Shown here: positions 19,541-27,526 of the stretch, in pieces | Layout of the letters: each line of letters opens with the position of its first letter | Position numbering within the stretch: the first letter of the stretch is position 1 | Source: Gallionellaceae bacterium | GTDB lineage: Bacteria; Pseudomonadota; Gammaproteobacteria; Burkholderiales; Thiobacillaceae | Direction: 5' to 3' | Length of the DNA stretch: 64,000 nucleotides | Assembly: GCA_028714875.1 (NCBI GenBank) | Contig: JAQTLN010000004.1 | Coordinates: 62,001 to 126,000, forward strand | Translations under genes and position numbers: made by a program | The notes under the pieces: generated by a model | Told to the model about the DNA's origin: nothing | What the model saw: only the letters and a program-made list of their open reading frames with translations | Databases searched by the model: none

Positions 19541-20020
19541 ATGAACGACGACGAACAGGCGCCGGAGGTCGAGGTGGTCATCGAGATTCCGCGCGGGAGT
19601 TTTCTCAAGCGCGGGTCGAGTGGCCAGATCGATTTCGTTTCTCCCCTGCCGTGCCCTTACAACTACGGCTCCGTGCCGAACTATCTGGGGCAGGAAGGCG
19701 ATCTGCTTGATGCCCTGGTGCTGGGTCCGCGCCTGCCGCTCGGCAGTCGTATCCGCGTCAAGGCCTGGGGTGCCGTGATTCTGGCCGACCGGGGCATGAC
19801 CGACGACAAACTGGTCTGTAGCGTCCACCCGCCCACGGCCGCCGAACGGCGCGGTGTGCTGCGCTTTTTCCGTCTCTACGCCAGGTGCAAGGGCTTGCTC
19901 AATATCTGGCGCCGCCAACCGGGACGCAACGCCTGCGATGGCTGGTGCGAAGCCGCGCAGGCCATCGCGCGCGCCGCGCCCTTGCCTGACGACTGGCGGG
20001 GGCCACGCATCGGATTCTGA
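19541..20020 (+). CDS. ppa: Inorganic pyrophosphatase (family I)
   Basis: The 159-residue protein has the family I layout: EIPRGSFLKR near the N-terminus, PYNYGSVPNYLGQEGDLLDALVLG containing the metal-binding signature, and VKAWGAVILADRGMTDDKLV with the conserved Asp and Lys. It hydrolyses pyrophosphate to phosphate. The signature reads EGDLLD where DxDP[LIV]D is usual, so it belongs to a divergent subgroup. It is divergent from typA. Confidence 0.85.
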   Translation: MNDDEQAPEVEVVIEIPRGSFLKRGSSGQIDFVSPLPCPYNYGSVPNYLGQEGDLLDALVLGPRLPLGSRIRVKAWGAVILADRGMTDDKLVCSVHPPTAAERRGVLRFFRLYARCKGLLNIWRRQPGRNACDGWCEAAQAIARAAPLPDDWRGPRIGF

Positions 20021-20025
20021 TTTCT

Positions 20026-20075
20026 CGTTAACAGGTGATGCGACCGAAGGGTAGGGGTTTCATCAGCCGGCGCTA
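20026..20075. repeat. Degenerate repeat fragment
   Basis: GTTAACAGGTGATGCGAC matches the terminal arm of the 25818-25931 element, and GCCGGCGCTACA matches a family C end. It looks like the remains of two elements between ppa and the Rrf2 gene. Confidence 0.5.
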
Positions 20076-20086
20076 CAGGGAGCCAA

Positions 20087-20533
20087 TTACGCCTGGTCGT
20101 GGTCTTCACCGCGCGTCAGCCAGTGGGGCAGCGCGCTATTGGCCAGGGCGGCGAGGCTGTAGCCGCCGAGTCCATCGGTCAGTTCCTGTTTGATCGGTTT
20201 CCATTGGCAGTGCAGCACGCAGGCGGTTTCGTCTTCGCATTCCTTGAATCCGAGCAGGCATTCCGTGGTGACGCGATGGCCGTCGGTGAGGTGCAGGATG
20301 TCGAGCAGGGTGATGGTTTCGGCGCCGTTGCTGAGCCGCACGCCGCCGCCGCGCCCGCGCGCGGTGGTCAGCCAGCCGGCACGGGCGGGGGGCTGGATGA
20401 GTTTGGCCAGGTAGAACACGGGCAGGCCGAGTTCATCAGCCATGTCTTTGACCATGACCATGTGGTCCGGCGGCTGCCGGGCCAGGTAGATCAGCGCTTG
20501 CAGGGTGTACTGGCTGGCGCGGCTGAGCAGCAT
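20087..20533 (-). CDS. Rrf2/IscR-family transcriptional regulator next to nif genes
   Basis: From MLLSRASQYTLQALIYLARQ the product has 148 residues: a winged helix at the N-terminus and three or four cysteines in TECLLGFKECEDETACVLHC, at the spacing of iron-sulfur cluster ligands in IscR-like proteins. Position at the end of the nifV-cysE-nifWZM run suggests Fe-S- or redox-responsive control linked to nitrogen fixation, which is inference. The frame also allows a TTG start at 20548. It lies 18 bases after nifM. Confidence 0.85.
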   Translation of the reverse strand: MLLSRASQYTLQALIYLARQPPDHMVMVKDMADELGLPVFYLAKLIQPPARAGWLTTARGRGGGVRLSNGAETITLLDILHLTDGHRVTTECLLGFKECEDETACVLHCQWKPIKQELTDGLGGYSLAALANSALPHWLTRGEDHDQA

Positions 20534-20551
20534 GGCCGATTCATCCAATCC

Positions 20552-21385
20552 TTACTTTTGTTGCTTCAGCCAGGCGCGCTGGCAGGTGCGCTTGCGCTGT
20601 TGTTCCAGCATCTCGCGGATGGGCGCGCGCGCTTGGTTGAGGCTGAGCACGCGCTCTTCCACGATGGCTTCGCAGAGCAGGACGTGATAGCCGAGCGGGG
20701 ATTCCAGCACGCCGCTGATCTGGCCGGCGCGCATGCTGAACAAAGCGGTGTCGAGTTCCGGGTAGAGCTGGCCGCGCGGCACTTCGCCCATGCGTCCGCC
20801 TTGCAGGGCGGTGGGGCATTCCGAGTGCTTGAGCGCTTGTTCCTCGAACAGTTTCGGGCTCTTGGCCAGGCGCGTGGCGATGCTTTCCATGCGAATTCGG
20901 GCGGCTTCGGCGGTGTTTTCGGGCAGCGTCGGGTTGATCGTGATCAGGATGTGGCGGACGTGCCGGGTCTCCGGTCGGCGGAACTGGTCGGGGTGGTAGT
21001 GGTAATAGAGTTCGACGTCGATTTCGGAAACCTGGGGCGCGCGCGTGGCGACTTTTTCCAGGATGGCTTCGACTTTCAGTTCGCGCTCCAGCGCCTGGAG
21101 ATAGCTGTCCTGGTCGAGGCCGTTGCGGGCCAGGTCGGCATTCAGTTCTTCTTCTTCCGGATAGCGTTTGCGGATTTCTTCCAGCGCGGCTTCCAGGCTG
21201 GTTTGCGGCACCATCACGTCGCGCGCATCCGGGGAGTGCAGCACGCGCGCTTCCAGGCTGTATTGCTGGTCGGCCAGGCCGCGTACCTTGTCGCGCTGCT
21301 CCTCGGCGAGTTCGATCGGCGCTTTGCCGAACAGGTTTTGCGCGGTCTTCAGTTCCAGATAGGCGATAGCGGATGGTTCAGGCAT
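20552..21385 (-). CDS. nifM: NifM, parvulin-type peptidyl-prolyl isomerase for nitrogenase iron protein maturation
   Basis: From the ATG at 21385 the protein has 277 residues. A helical N-terminal half precedes a parvulin domain (RHVRHILITINPT, GGRMGEVPRGQLYPELDTALFSMRAGQISGVLESPLGYHVLLCEA). NifM folds and activates the nitrogenase Fe protein NifH. The start overlaps nifZ by eight bases. Its presence next to nifZ and nifW follows the Azotobacter-type order nifV-cysE-nifW-nifZ-nifM. Confidence 0.9.
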   Translation of the reverse strand: MPEPSAIAYLELKTAQNLFGKAPIELAEEQRDKVRGLADQQYSLEARVLHSPDARDVMVPQTSLEAALEEIRKRYPEEEELNADLARNGLDQDSYLQALERELKVEAILEKVATRAPQVSEIDVELYYHYHPDQFRRPETRHVRHILITINPTLPENTAEAARIRMESIATRLAKSPKLFEEQALKHSECPTALQGGRMGEVPRGQLYPELDTALFSMRAGQISGVLESPLGYHVLLCEAIVEERVLSLNQARAPIREMLEQQRKRTCQRAWLKQQK

Positions 21386-21836
21386 GCGGCGCCTCCTCCT
21401 GAGGGCTGTCGAGCAGGTTTTCCGGTACTTGCAGCATGTGGCCGCCGGGAAAATGCACGTGGTATTGCACGCCCGTCGGCAGGTCGCGCAGCACCTTGAA
21501 TACTTCGCCCACGCTGCCGGGCTGGACCACGACTTCGCCACGGATCGAAAGCGCGAGTCGGGCGGTGACTTTCTCGCGGGTTTCGAAACGGCTGTCCACC
21601 CAGGGTTCGTCGGCACCGATCAGTTCCTCGTCACGGCAGCCGACGACGCGGCCCTGATCGAGAAAGTTGACGGTGTAGATGATCTGGTCCTGCAGGAAGG
21701 TGCCGACGTTCATCACATAGCCGACGCTGCCGCGCTTGATCAGCAGGTTGCCGACTTCCAGGCCGGGGAAAGTGCCGTCGTTGCGCACGTTGCGCGTCAG
21801 CCGCACGGCGACACCGAAGTCGAAGCGTTGTTCCAT
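21378..21836 (-). CDS. nifZ: NifZ, nitrogenase MoFe-protein P-cluster maturation factor
   Basis: The 152-residue protein carries the NifZ hallmark segment RNVRNDGTFPG, then RGSVGYVMNVGTFLQDQIIY and GRVVGCRDEELI. A second, similar beta-rich half follows (VVQPGSVGEVFKVL...VHFPGG), so the protein has two NifZ-like repeats. NifZ acts in maturation of the second P-cluster of NifDK. It lies between nifW (six bases) and nifM (overlap). Confidence 0.92.
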   Translation of the reverse strand: MEQRFDFGVAVRLTRNVRNDGTFPGLEVGNLLIKRGSVGYVMNVGTFLQDQIIYTVNFLDQGRVVGCRDEELIGADEPWVDSRFETREKVTARLALSIRGEVVVQPGSVGEVFKVLRDLPTGVQYHVHFPGGHMLQVPENLLDSPQEEAPHA

Positions 21837-21842
21837 GTTGGT

Positions 21843-22247
21843 TCAGCTTCGCAAAGCCGCCTCGGAACTGTGGCAGGAGCCGGTGTTGCCGCAGCCGCAA
21901 CCGCCCGCCGACGGCGCCGGGGCGCTAGCGAGGGTGATCGACGACAAGGGCACGAAAGCGGTCTGCGGCTCGTGCATGTGGAACACCTTGAACACTTTTT
22001 CGGTGAGCGCGTCGGATTCCACGAAGTCCTGATAGGCGCGGGTGAGTAGGGCGGTGTAGACCGCGCGCCGCGCCTCTTCTGCGGCGGGGAGATCGCCGGC
22101 CTGGGTCAGGTAGTTGTGATAGCGCTGCAAGATGTGCAGGCGGTTGACGTGCACCACGGCGGGGTCGAAGACGACGCCGAAGTAGTTGAGGAAGTCTTCG
22201 GCGGATTCCAGGTCTTCCAGGGCTTCGTTCAGGTTGAGGTCGTCCAT
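21843..22247 (-). CDS. nifW: NifW, nitrogenase-stabilising/protective protein
   Basis: The 134-residue protein begins MDDLNLNEALEDLESAEDFLNYFGV and carries VHVNRLHILQRYHNYL, both characteristic of NifW, which binds MoFe protein and protects it from oxygen. AAGGA precedes the ATG. The C-terminus has an unusual Gly/Cys tail, GGCGCGNTGSCHSS, with three cysteines that could bind a metal or cluster (inference). Confidence 0.92.
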   Translation of the reverse strand: MDDLNLNEALEDLESAEDFLNYFGVVFDPAVVHVNRLHILQRYHNYLTQAGDLPAAEEARRAVYTALLTRAYQDFVESDALTEKVFKVFHMHEPQTAFVPLSSITLASAPAPSAGGCGCGNTGSCHSSEAALRS

Positions 22248-22329
22248 GATGGTTCCTTTGTGAAGGTTGGGTTTATGGCCCAACTTTGTTTAAGGCTCTT
22301 TTCGCGTTGGCTGGTGACACGCGATGAAA

Positions 22330-22450
22330 GCCGGTGGGAAGGTGGCTTCCCCCTTTTGCAAAGGGGGATTGAGGGGGATTTCTCCAATGGTTGAGCCAGT
22401 TCAAGCATCCGCAATTCCCCCCTAGCCTTCCTTTGGGAAAGGGGGGTGAT
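22330..22450. repeat. Palindromic repeat, family A, between nifW and the TPR-like gene
   Basis: CCCCCTTTTGCAAAGGGGG followed by GGGGGATTT, then a spacer and the inverted half ATTCCCCCC with CCTTTGGGAAAGGGGGG. It occupies most of the 225-base gap inside the nif run, so it is probably transcribed within the operon. Confidence 0.8.
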
Positions 22451-22472
22451 TGCGCCAGCTTTGGCCTGGTGT

Positions 22473-22982
22473 TCATGCTTCCACTTCCTGCTCTTCCCGC
22501 ACCACATTCAGCAGGGCCTGGCCGCCGAGGCGATCGTGGCTGTCGAGTTCGGCGAGTTTTTCCAGCATGGCTTCGCCGACGCCGTGGTTGCCCTGGCGCA
22601 AGTGGATGTAAGCGGTGGCTTTCAGGACCATCAGATAGAAGCGCAGCAGGCCCATGGAGCGCAGCACCGCGTGGCCGAGGTGGTCCGGGTGCATGTGTTC
22701 CCACTTGGCCGGGAGGTCGAGGCGGCGGCTGGCCACGTCCAGCGTGCGGTCGGCCACCAGCAGGGCGTCGTCCAGACGGTGCTGGTAGAAGTAGTAGCGA
22801 TACATCGCCACCAGCACCATGAGTTGTTCCGGCGCCAAAAAATAGGCGCGCAGGAGCAGGGCTTCGGCTTCGCCGTCGCTTTGGCCATAACTCGCGCCGG
22901 CATCGCGTAGCAGACACTCGATCTCCAGCGGCAAGGGCTCGTCGAAGTAGAGCGTGGTCTGGTCGAATTCCATCAAGTCCAT
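22473..22982 (-). CDS. nif-cluster conserved hypothetical protein, TPR-like helical repeats
   Basis: The 169-residue protein is almost wholly helical, with helix pairs resembling tetratricopeptide repeats (EAEALLLRAYFLAPEQLMVLVAMYRYYFYQHRLDDALLVADRTLD). Ser/Thr content is low and there is no signal peptide. Position between cysE and nifW matches a small unnamed ORF in other nif operons. GAGGA precedes the ATG. A scaffold or assembly role is plausible but not shown. Confidence 0.7.
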   Translation of the reverse strand: MDLMEFDQTTLYFDEPLPLEIECLLRDAGASYGQSDGEAEALLLRAYFLAPEQLMVLVAMYRYYFYQHRLDDALLVADRTLDVASRRLDLPAKWEHMHPDHLGHAVLRSMGLLRFYLMVLKATAYIHLRQGNHGVGEAMLEKLAELDSHDRLGGQALLNVVREEQEVEA

Positions 22983-22997
22983 GGTGTCCTCACTTTT

Positions 22998-23834
22998 TTA
23001 TGGTTGGCGTTTCATGACGTGAATAACCTGTGTTCCGCAAAGATCATCGGCCTCGCAATTGCTGCATTGCCCATCCACTGGTTCGCCCTTTGCCCGCAGG
23101 GCTTTTTCCAGCACCTCGATGCGCTCCATCAGGCAGGCGATGGCGCGCCCGACCGGGTCGGGGATGAGGTGGTGATCGAGATTGATACCGAGCGCACCTG
23201 GTCTGTTTTCGTCGGAACGCAGCACCACCTTGCCGGGGATGCCGACCACAGTGCGATGCGCCGGAACGTCTTTGACCACCACTGAATTGGCGCCCACCCG
23301 CACGCTATCTCCCAGGGTGATGGCGCCCAGTATCTTGGCGCCGGCGCCGATCACCACGCCATTGCCCAGGGTGGGATGGCGCTTGCCCTTGTTCCAAGTG
23401 GTGCCGCCCAGGGTGACGCCGTGATAGAGGGTGACGTCGTCGCCGATCTCGGCGGTTTCGCCGATGACCACGCCGGCGCCGTGGTCGATGAAGAAACGCC
23501 GCCCCAGTGTGGCGCCGGGGTGGATGTCGATATTGGTGAACAGGCGGGCGATCCAGGACAGCAGGCGAGCCAGATAGCGCAGTTCGGCTTTCCACAGACG
23601 ATGCGCGATGCGTTGCAGCAGGATGGCGTGGACGCCGGGATAGGTGGTGAGGACTTCAAACCGGGAGCGCGCGGCGGGGTCGCGCTGGAACACGCAATCG
23701 ACGTCTTCACGCAGCAGGGTGAAGAGGCCGACGCGTAGCCCGGATGCGGCGATAGCGGAATCCGGGGTGGCGGCGTCCCGGATTCCGCCGCGCTGCATCC
23801 GGGCTACGGGGGTGATGGCCTTGTTCATGTCCAT
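22998..23834 (-). CDS. cysE: Serine O-acetyltransferase, nif-linked (NifP/CysE type)
   Basis: The 278-residue protein makes O-acetylserine for cysteine, which feeds Fe-S cluster synthesis during nitrogen fixation. It has [17 protein letters not shown] at the N-terminal domain and a left-handed beta-helix with hexapeptide repeats ([35 protein letters not shown]). The C-terminus is longer than usual with four cysteines (C-x2-C and DDLCGTQ). Residues about 10-34 ([19 protein letters not shown]) come from an inserted palindromic repeat; the real domain begins near RVGLF. Confidence 0.9.
   Translation of the reverse strand: MDMNKAITPVARMQRGGIRDAATPDSAIAASGLRVGLFTLLREDVDCVFQRDPAARSRFEVLTTYPGVHAILLQRIAHRLWKAELRYLARLLSWIARLFTNIDIHPGATLGRRFFIDHGAGVVIGETAEIGDDVTLYHGVTLGGTTWNKGKRHPTLGNGVVIGAGAKILGAITLGDSVRVGANSVVVKDVPAHRTVVGIPGKVVLRSDENRPGALGINLDHHLIPDPVGRAIACLMERIEVLEKALRAKGEPVDGQCSNCEADDLCGTQVIHVMKRQP
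23733..23808. repeat. Palindromic repeat, family E (CGTAGCCCGGATG), in frame inside cysE
   Basis: CGTAGCCCGGATGCGGCGAT and its inverted partner CGCTGCATCCGGGCTACG enclose GGAATCCG/CGGATTCC. The element is read through as about 25 residues of the CysE N-terminus. Confidence 0.85.
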
Positions 23835-23846
23835 CGCCCCTGTCGC

Positions 23847-23930
23847 CGTAGGATGTGGTGAGGAACGAACCGCATCATCCCCTTGCGCCCGAGTTGCATG
23901 ATGCGGTTCACGGGCTCACCACATCCTACG
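23847..23930. repeat. Palindromic repeat, family B
   Basis: CGTAGGATGTGGTGAGGAAC and the right arm GGGCTCACCACATCCTACG are inverted. It lies between nifV and cysE, only 12 bases from the cysE start and directly next to the family E element inside that gene. Confidence 0.85.
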
Positions 23931-23966
23931 GATGCTGCGGAGCGAGTTGGCTTCATGCCCATCTCC

Positions 23967-25136
23967 TCAGTGCACCGCGCCAGCGGCGTAGCGTCCGATC
24001 AGGCGTTGATAGAGGAACAGCAGTTCGTGGTCCGCCGGCGAACGCTTGGCGCGTTCCGAGAAGGCGCGGATGTCGGGCAGCAGTTCGCGCGCTTCCGCCG
24101 GGCTGAGGGTGAGGCCCATGCGCGCGTAGGCATTCATGATGCCGTGCGAGCCGGAGTGCTTGCCCACCACCAGGGTGTGGCTGCGGCCCACTTCGCTTGG
24201 GTCGAAGGACTGGTAGGTGTCGGGATCTTTCAGCAGGCCATCGACATGGATGCCGGCTTCGTGGGTGAACACGCCTTCGCCGACCACGCTCTTCTGCCAG
24301 GCCACCGGACGTCCGGAGGCATCGGCCACGGCGTCGGAGAGCGCTGGAAATAGCGAGAGATCGACGCCGGTCGTCATGCCGTAAAGCTTGCTCAGGCCAA
24401 GCGCGACCTCTTCCAGCGGCGCGTTGCCGGCGCGCTCGCCCAAACCGTTGACCGTGGTGTTCACATGCGTCGCCCCGGCGCGACAGGCGGCCAGGGTATT
24501 GGCGGTGGCCAGGCCGAGATCGTCGTGCGCGTGCATCTCGATTTCCAGGTCGCAGACGGCGCGCAGGCTGGCGATAGCTTCATGCACGCCGAACGGCTCC
24601 ATCACTCCCAGGGTGTCGGCATAGCGCAAGCGGCGCGCGCCGGCGTGTTCAGCGGTTTCCGCCACGCGCATGAGGAAATCCAGTTCGGCGCGGGAGGCAT
24701 CCTCGCAGCCGACAATGACTTCGAGGCCGAGATCCAGCGCGCGCGGCACCATTTCGCGAATGTTGTTCAGCACCCAGGCGCGGTCTTTCTTCAGCTTCTT
24801 GGCGATATGGATGTCCGACACCGAAATCGAAATGTCGATCAGATCGACTTTAAGGTTGCGGCAGGCTTCGATGTCGGCGCCGCGCATCCGGCTCCACACC
24901 ACCAGTTTCGATTTCAGGCCGAGGCCCGCGATAAGGCTGGAAACCGCCTGGATGCCCTCGCATTCCCGCGAGCCCATCGCCGGGATGCCGACTTCCAGTT
25001 CCGGCACACCCATGGTTCCCAGGCGGCGGGCGATGTCCAACTTCTCGTCCAGGGTGAACGACACGCCGGCGGACTGTTCGCCATCGCGGAGCGTGGTGTC
25101 GTCGATGATGATGTGGCGGTTGGAGGCGGACGGCAT
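23967..25136 (-). CDS. nifV: NifV, homocitrate synthase
   Basis: The 389-residue enzyme starts MPSASNRHIIIDDTTLRDGE. The TLRDGEQSAGVSF motif and the metal-binding EMHAHDDLGLATANTLA with HVNTTVNGLGERAGNAPLEE define the LeuA/NifV family. It condenses acetyl-CoA with 2-oxoglutarate; homocitrate is the organic ligand of FeMo-co. First gene of the nif run, 36 bases after a sigma-54-like promoter. Isopropylmalate synthase is excluded by length and context. Confidence 0.93.
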   Translation of the reverse strand: MPSASNRHIIIDDTTLRDGEQSAGVSFTLDEKLDIARRLGTMGVPELEVGIPAMGSRECEGIQAVSSLIAGLGLKSKLVVWSRMRGADIEACRNLKVDLIDISISVSDIHIAKKLKKDRAWVLNNIREMVPRALDLGLEVIVGCEDASRAELDFLMRVAETAEHAGARRLRYADTLGVMEPFGVHEAIASLRAVCDLEIEMHAHDDLGLATANTLAACRAGATHVNTTVNGLGERAGNAPLEEVALGLSKLYGMTTGVDLSLFPALSDAVADASGRPVAWQKSVVGEGVFTHEAGIHVDGLLKDPDTYQSFDPSEVGRSHTLVVGKHSGSHGIMNAYARMGLTLSPAEARELLPDIRAFSERAKRSPADHELLFLYQRLIGRYAAGAVH

Positions 25137-25171
25137 GGTCGTTGGCTGTGACGTGTGATGGTTGCACCATC

Positions 25172-25186
25172 GCAAGTGCCATGCCA
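25172..25186 (-). promoter_or_regulatory. Sigma-54-type -24/-12 promoter for nifV
   Basis: On the minus strand TGGCAT-GGCAC-TTGC fits the consensus TGGCAY-N5-TTGC exactly, with GG and GC at the right separation. Start of transcription would be about 25160, leaving a short leader before the nifV ATG with its start at 25136. No TGT-N10-ACA NifA site was found in 25190-25370, so the activator is uncertain. Confidence 0.7.
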
Positions 25187-25370
25187 CGCCCGGAGTGGTC
25201 GTATCTATCTGAATAAAAACGACAAACCAGTCCGCTTATGGGTCCAACTCGCGTCGATAAAAGGACTTCCGCGCCGCCTTGGTGGGGTTTGCGACAAAAT
25301 GGCCTGGCGACCGGGTAGGCCCGTCGCGCGAACGGCCGGCTATGATGAAATCGGCAAACGGAGGTGGATC

Positions 25371-25817
25371 ATGTTCAAGACCATACTGGTACCCGTCGAT
25401 GGCGGTGAGTTGTCCAACGCGGCAGTGGCTCGCGCCTGTTCTTTCGCCAAGGAAAGCGGCGCGCGGCTGGTGTTTTTTTTCGCGAAACCCGTCTATTTTC
25501 CGTCCGCCATCGCGGGCGAGGCCTTGTTTGACGATATGGCGTCCTACGATGCGTTCCGCGCGGCGATGGACAAACAGGCGGAAACGCTCTTGAGTCGCGC
25601 GGCACAGATGGCGGCTGAAGCGGGGGTCGCGGCCCATACCTTGAGCGACGAATGCGGCACTCCCTATGAAGGGATCATCGCCGCCGCCGAGAGCCAGGCT
25701 TGCGATCTCATCTTCATGGCCTCCCATGGCCGTCGCGGCGCGAGCGCGCTCCTGCTCGGGTCGGAAACCACGAAGGTTCTGACCCACTGCAAGATCCCGG
25801 TGCTGGTCTATCGGTAG
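25371..25817 (+). CDS. Universal stress protein, UspA family
   Basis: The 148-residue protein has the Usp fold: FKTILVPVDGGELSNAAVARA at the N-terminus and the ATP-binding motif ASHGRRGASALLLGSETTKVL near the C-terminus (G-2x-G-9x-G-S/T). GGAGG precedes the ATG at 25371; the frame extends upstream without support. It is divergent from nifV. The role (stress, energy status) is not set by context. Confidence 0.9.
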   Translation: MFKTILVPVDGGELSNAAVARACSFAKESGARLVFFFAKPVYFPSAIAGEALFDDMASYDAFRAAMDKQAETLLSRAAQMAAEAGVAAHTLSDECGTPYEGIIAAAESQACDLIFMASHGRRGASALLLGSETTKVLTHCKIPVLVYR

Positions 25818-25931
25818 GCGCTTTTCGCGTTAACTGGTGATGCGACAGACAGCGCCCGATGGAGTGGCCTCCCCCTCTACCAAAGGGGGATCGCTGTGCC
25901 AACCGCATCTCCAGTTAACGCGCAAGGCGCC
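25818..25931. repeat. MITE-like element with about 28-bp terminal inverted repeats and family A core
   Basis: The left end reads CGCTTTTCGCGTTAACTGG then TGATGCGAC and the right end is the inverse CGCATCTCCAGTTAACGCG. In the middle sits CCCCCTCTACCAAAGGGGG. The stretch 25932-26129 that follows shows no gene and nothing else recognisable. Confidence 0.85.
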
Positions 25932-26129
25932 CATCGTCAGCCGTTCACGGCGGGACCGCTGGTCGTTCGCGGCGCGCGGCTCGCCCGTTAGCCTTCCGGT
26001 GCTACAACAGCCCCTGCAAACGACGTAGAATCGCCGCGCCCGCGTTGAATTTTTCGTGCCTCCGCGTGAAACCCCAAACAGGTTTTTCCCGGCGATGACT
26101 CGCAATCCCTCCTCTTGATAAGCGCTTGA

Positions 26130-26876
26130 ATGCGGATTCTCCTCAGTAATGACGACGGCTATTTCGCTCCCGGATTAGCCATCCTCGCCGCCACCCTTAC
26201 CCGTCATGGCCATGAAATCACGGTGGTCGCCCCGGAACGCGATCGCAGCGGCGCGAGCAATTCATTGACGCTGGATCGGCCGTTGATGGTGCGCAAGACG
26301 CCGGGCGGCTTTCATTACGTCAACGGCACTCCCACGGATTGCGTGCATCTGGCGGTAACCGGCCTGTTGCCGCATCTGCCCGACATGGTGATTTCCGGCA
26401 TCAACCACGGCGCCAATATGGGCGACGACACGGTCTATTCCGGCACCGTGGCGGCGGCCACCGAAGGCTTCCTGCTGGGCATTCCCTCCGTGGCGGTCTC
26501 GTTGGCCAATACCCAGGATGAAAACTTCCAGACGGCGGCGGACTACATCGCCGGACTGGTGACGCGCTTTGCCGAGCAACCCTTTCCCGAACACGTGCTG
26601 CTCAACGTCAATGTGCCCGACGTGCCCGCCGACCGGATCGCCGGTGTCGAAGTCACCCGCCTGGGGCGCCGCCACAAGGCACAGGACACGGTCAAGACCA
26701 TCAATCCGCGCAACCAGACCATGTATTGGGTGGGTGCGGCGGGCGCCGCGCAGGATGCCGGGCCGGGCACGGATTTCCACGCCCTGGCGCAGGGCCGCAT
26801 TTCCCTGACGCCGCTGCAACTGGATTTGACCCGCTACACCCAGTTGGGCCTGGTCGAGGACTGGTTGTCAAAATGA
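26130..26876 (+). CDS. surE: SurE, 5'/3'-nucleotidase
   Basis: The 248-residue protein begins [19 protein letters not shown], with the metal-binding ND-D motif, and has [18 protein letters not shown] and [22 protein letters not shown]. It dephosphorylates nucleoside monophosphates and polyphosphate. First gene of surE-pcm-nlpD-rpoS; its stop overlaps the pcm start by ATGA. Confidence 0.97.
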   Translation: MRILLSNDDGYFAPGLAILAATLTRHGHEITVVAPERDRSGASNSLTLDRPLMVRKTPGGFHYVNGTPTDCVHLAVTGLLPHLPDMVISGINHGANMGDDTVYSGTVAAATEGFLLGIPSVAVSLANTQDENFQTAADYIAGLVTRFAEQPFPEHVLLNVNVPDVPADRIAGVEVTRLGRRHKAQDTVKTINPRNQTMYWVGAAGAAQDAGPGTDFHALAQGRISLTPLQLDLTRYTQLGLVEDWLSK

Positions 26877-27526
26877 CCGTCGGCATCGGCATGACCTCGC
26901 AGCGCACCCGTGTGCGCATGTTGGAGCGGCTCAAGGAACAGGGCATCAAGGACGCGATGGTGCTGGCCGCCATGAATGCGATGCCGCGCCACGCTTTCGT
27001 GGAAGAAGCCCTGCATTCGCGCGCTTACGAAGACACACCCCTGCCGATCGGCCAGGGCCAGACCATATCCAGCCCTTACACCGTCGCGCGTTCCTGCGAG
27101 TTGGCCTGCCAGGGGCGGATACTGGAGCGGGTGCTGGAAATTGGTGGCGGTTGTGGCTACCAGGCCGCGGTGCTGTCACGGCTGGCGAAAGAGGTGCTCA
27201 GCATCGAGCGCATCGCCAAACTGGTCGGGCGCGCGCGTCTGAACCTGCGCGGCCTGCGTATCAACAACGTGCTGATGAAGAACGCCGACGGTAGCCACGG
27301 CTTCAAGGAGGCCGCGCCGTTCGACGCCATCATCGTCGCCGCCGCCATGCCCTATATCCCGGACGAACTGAAGCACCAGCTCAAGCCCGGTGGCCGTCTG
27401 GTCGCTCCGGTGGGCGCCGGGGAGTCGCAGCATCTGGTGGTGGTGGACGCCAATATGGAAGGAGGTTTCACCGAACGCATTCTGGAGGCGGTCAAGTTCG
27501 TGCCCTTGCTGGAGGGTGTGAGCTGA
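26873..27526 (+). CDS. pcm: Protein-L-isoaspartate O-methyltransferase
   Basis: From the ATG at 26873 the protein has 217 residues with the PCMT motifs [31 protein letters not shown] (SAM binding) and [17 protein letters not shown]. It repairs isoaspartyl residues in aged proteins. The usual GTGSGYQ reads [11 protein letters not shown] overlap with surE upstream and a CTGA overlap with nlpD downstream show tight coupling. Confidence 0.95.
   Translation: MTVGIGMTSQRTRVRMLERLKEQGIKDAMVLAAMNAMPRHAFVEEALHSRAYEDTPLPIGQGQTISSPYTVARSCELACQGRILERVLEIGGGCGYQAAVLSRLAKEVLSIERIAKLVGRARLNLRGLRINNVLMKNADGSHGFKEAAPFDAIIVAAAMPYIPDELKHQLKPGGRLVAPVGAGESQHLVVVDANMEGGFTERILEAVKFVPLLEGVS

Noticed and set aside
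25190-25370. NifA upstream activator site for nifV
   Set aside because: No TGT-N10-ACA was found; near matches had at most one correct half.
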